From: Ruminiclostridium papyrosolvens DSM 2782
GTDB lineage: Bacteria; Bacillota; Clostridia; Acetivibrionales; DSM-1351
Direction of reading: 5' to 3'
DNA: 64,000 nt
Assembly (NCBI RefSeq): GCF_029318685.1
Contig: NZ_CP119677.1
Location: 806,001-870,000 of the forward strand
Shown: piece after piece, positions 63,964-64,000 of the stretch
Layout: each line of letters starts with the position of its first letter
How positions within the stretch are numbered: the first letter of the stretch is position 1
The notes under the pieces: generated by a model
Database searches by the model: none
Seen by the model: the letters and a program-made list of their open reading frames with translations, nothing else
Told to the model about the DNA's origin: nothing
Made by a program: the position numbers and the translations under genes

Positions 63964-64000
63964 TACAATTAGAATGTCTTATAGAATGTTATAAAACCAT

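Overview
The window looks like a chromosomal piece of an anaerobic, spore-forming Clostridia, most like Ruminiclostridium (the Clostridium cellulolyticum group). The reasons are the AT-rich sequence, consensus GGAGG ribosome sites, and the order mreB-mreC-mreD-PBP2-minC-minD-minE-mgsA-spoIVFA-spoIVFB, which parallels the mre-min-spoIVF locus of Bacillus subtilis. This assignment comes from gene content and order; no database search was possible.

Positions 2-30908 are one co-directional natural-product cluster. It starts with an ABC exporter whose 5' end lies outside the window. Three tandem BtrH-like proteins with a papain-like Cys/His/acid pattern follow, then a tiny membrane peptide and a beta-lactamase-fold (S12) serine hydrolase. 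The assembly line follows: NRPS1 (C-A-PCP-E), NRPS2 (C-A[Gly]-PCP-Cy-A[Cys]-PCP), a hybrid (KS-dead AT-ACP-C-A[Gly]-PCP-half C), a 111-residue orphan, a PKS (KS-DH-KR-ACP), a second PKS (KS-ACP) and a free ACP. No functional acyltransferase and no thioesterase is present, so extender loading must act in trans and release must be non-standard. If used colinearly, the backbone would be D-Xaa-Gly-thiazoline-C2-Gly-(reduced C2)-C2. The set of a C-A-T-E start, Gly/Cys heterocyclisation, a KS with a dead AT, and an S12 hydrolase resembles the logic of the colibactin pathway. The cluster ends at a hairpin terminator at 30964-31013.

Positions 31051-39519 encode a 2822-residue membrane protein with the architecture of cyclic beta-1,2-glucan synthases (GT84 plus GH94). 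Positions 39747-50145 hold central-metabolism and amide genes: NADP isocitrate dehydrogenase, AsnA, AsnS, a DUF4397 protein (minus strand), a SEC-C protein, citrate synthase, an NSS-family sodium symporter (minus strand) and pyruvate kinase. Positions 50248-54979 carry Lon, a MecA-type adaptor (minus strand), Maf and RadC.

Positions 55007-63880 are the cell-shape, division and sporulation block. MreBCD and PBP2 build the lateral wall, MinCDE positions the septum, and MgsA makes methylglyoxal. After a terminator, a SpoIVFA-like M23 protein and the SpoIVFB-like intramembrane protease form a separate unit with a sigma-E-like promoter. Most units are bounded by clear intrinsic terminators. I saw no tRNA, rRNA, CRISPR array, transposase or prophage gene.
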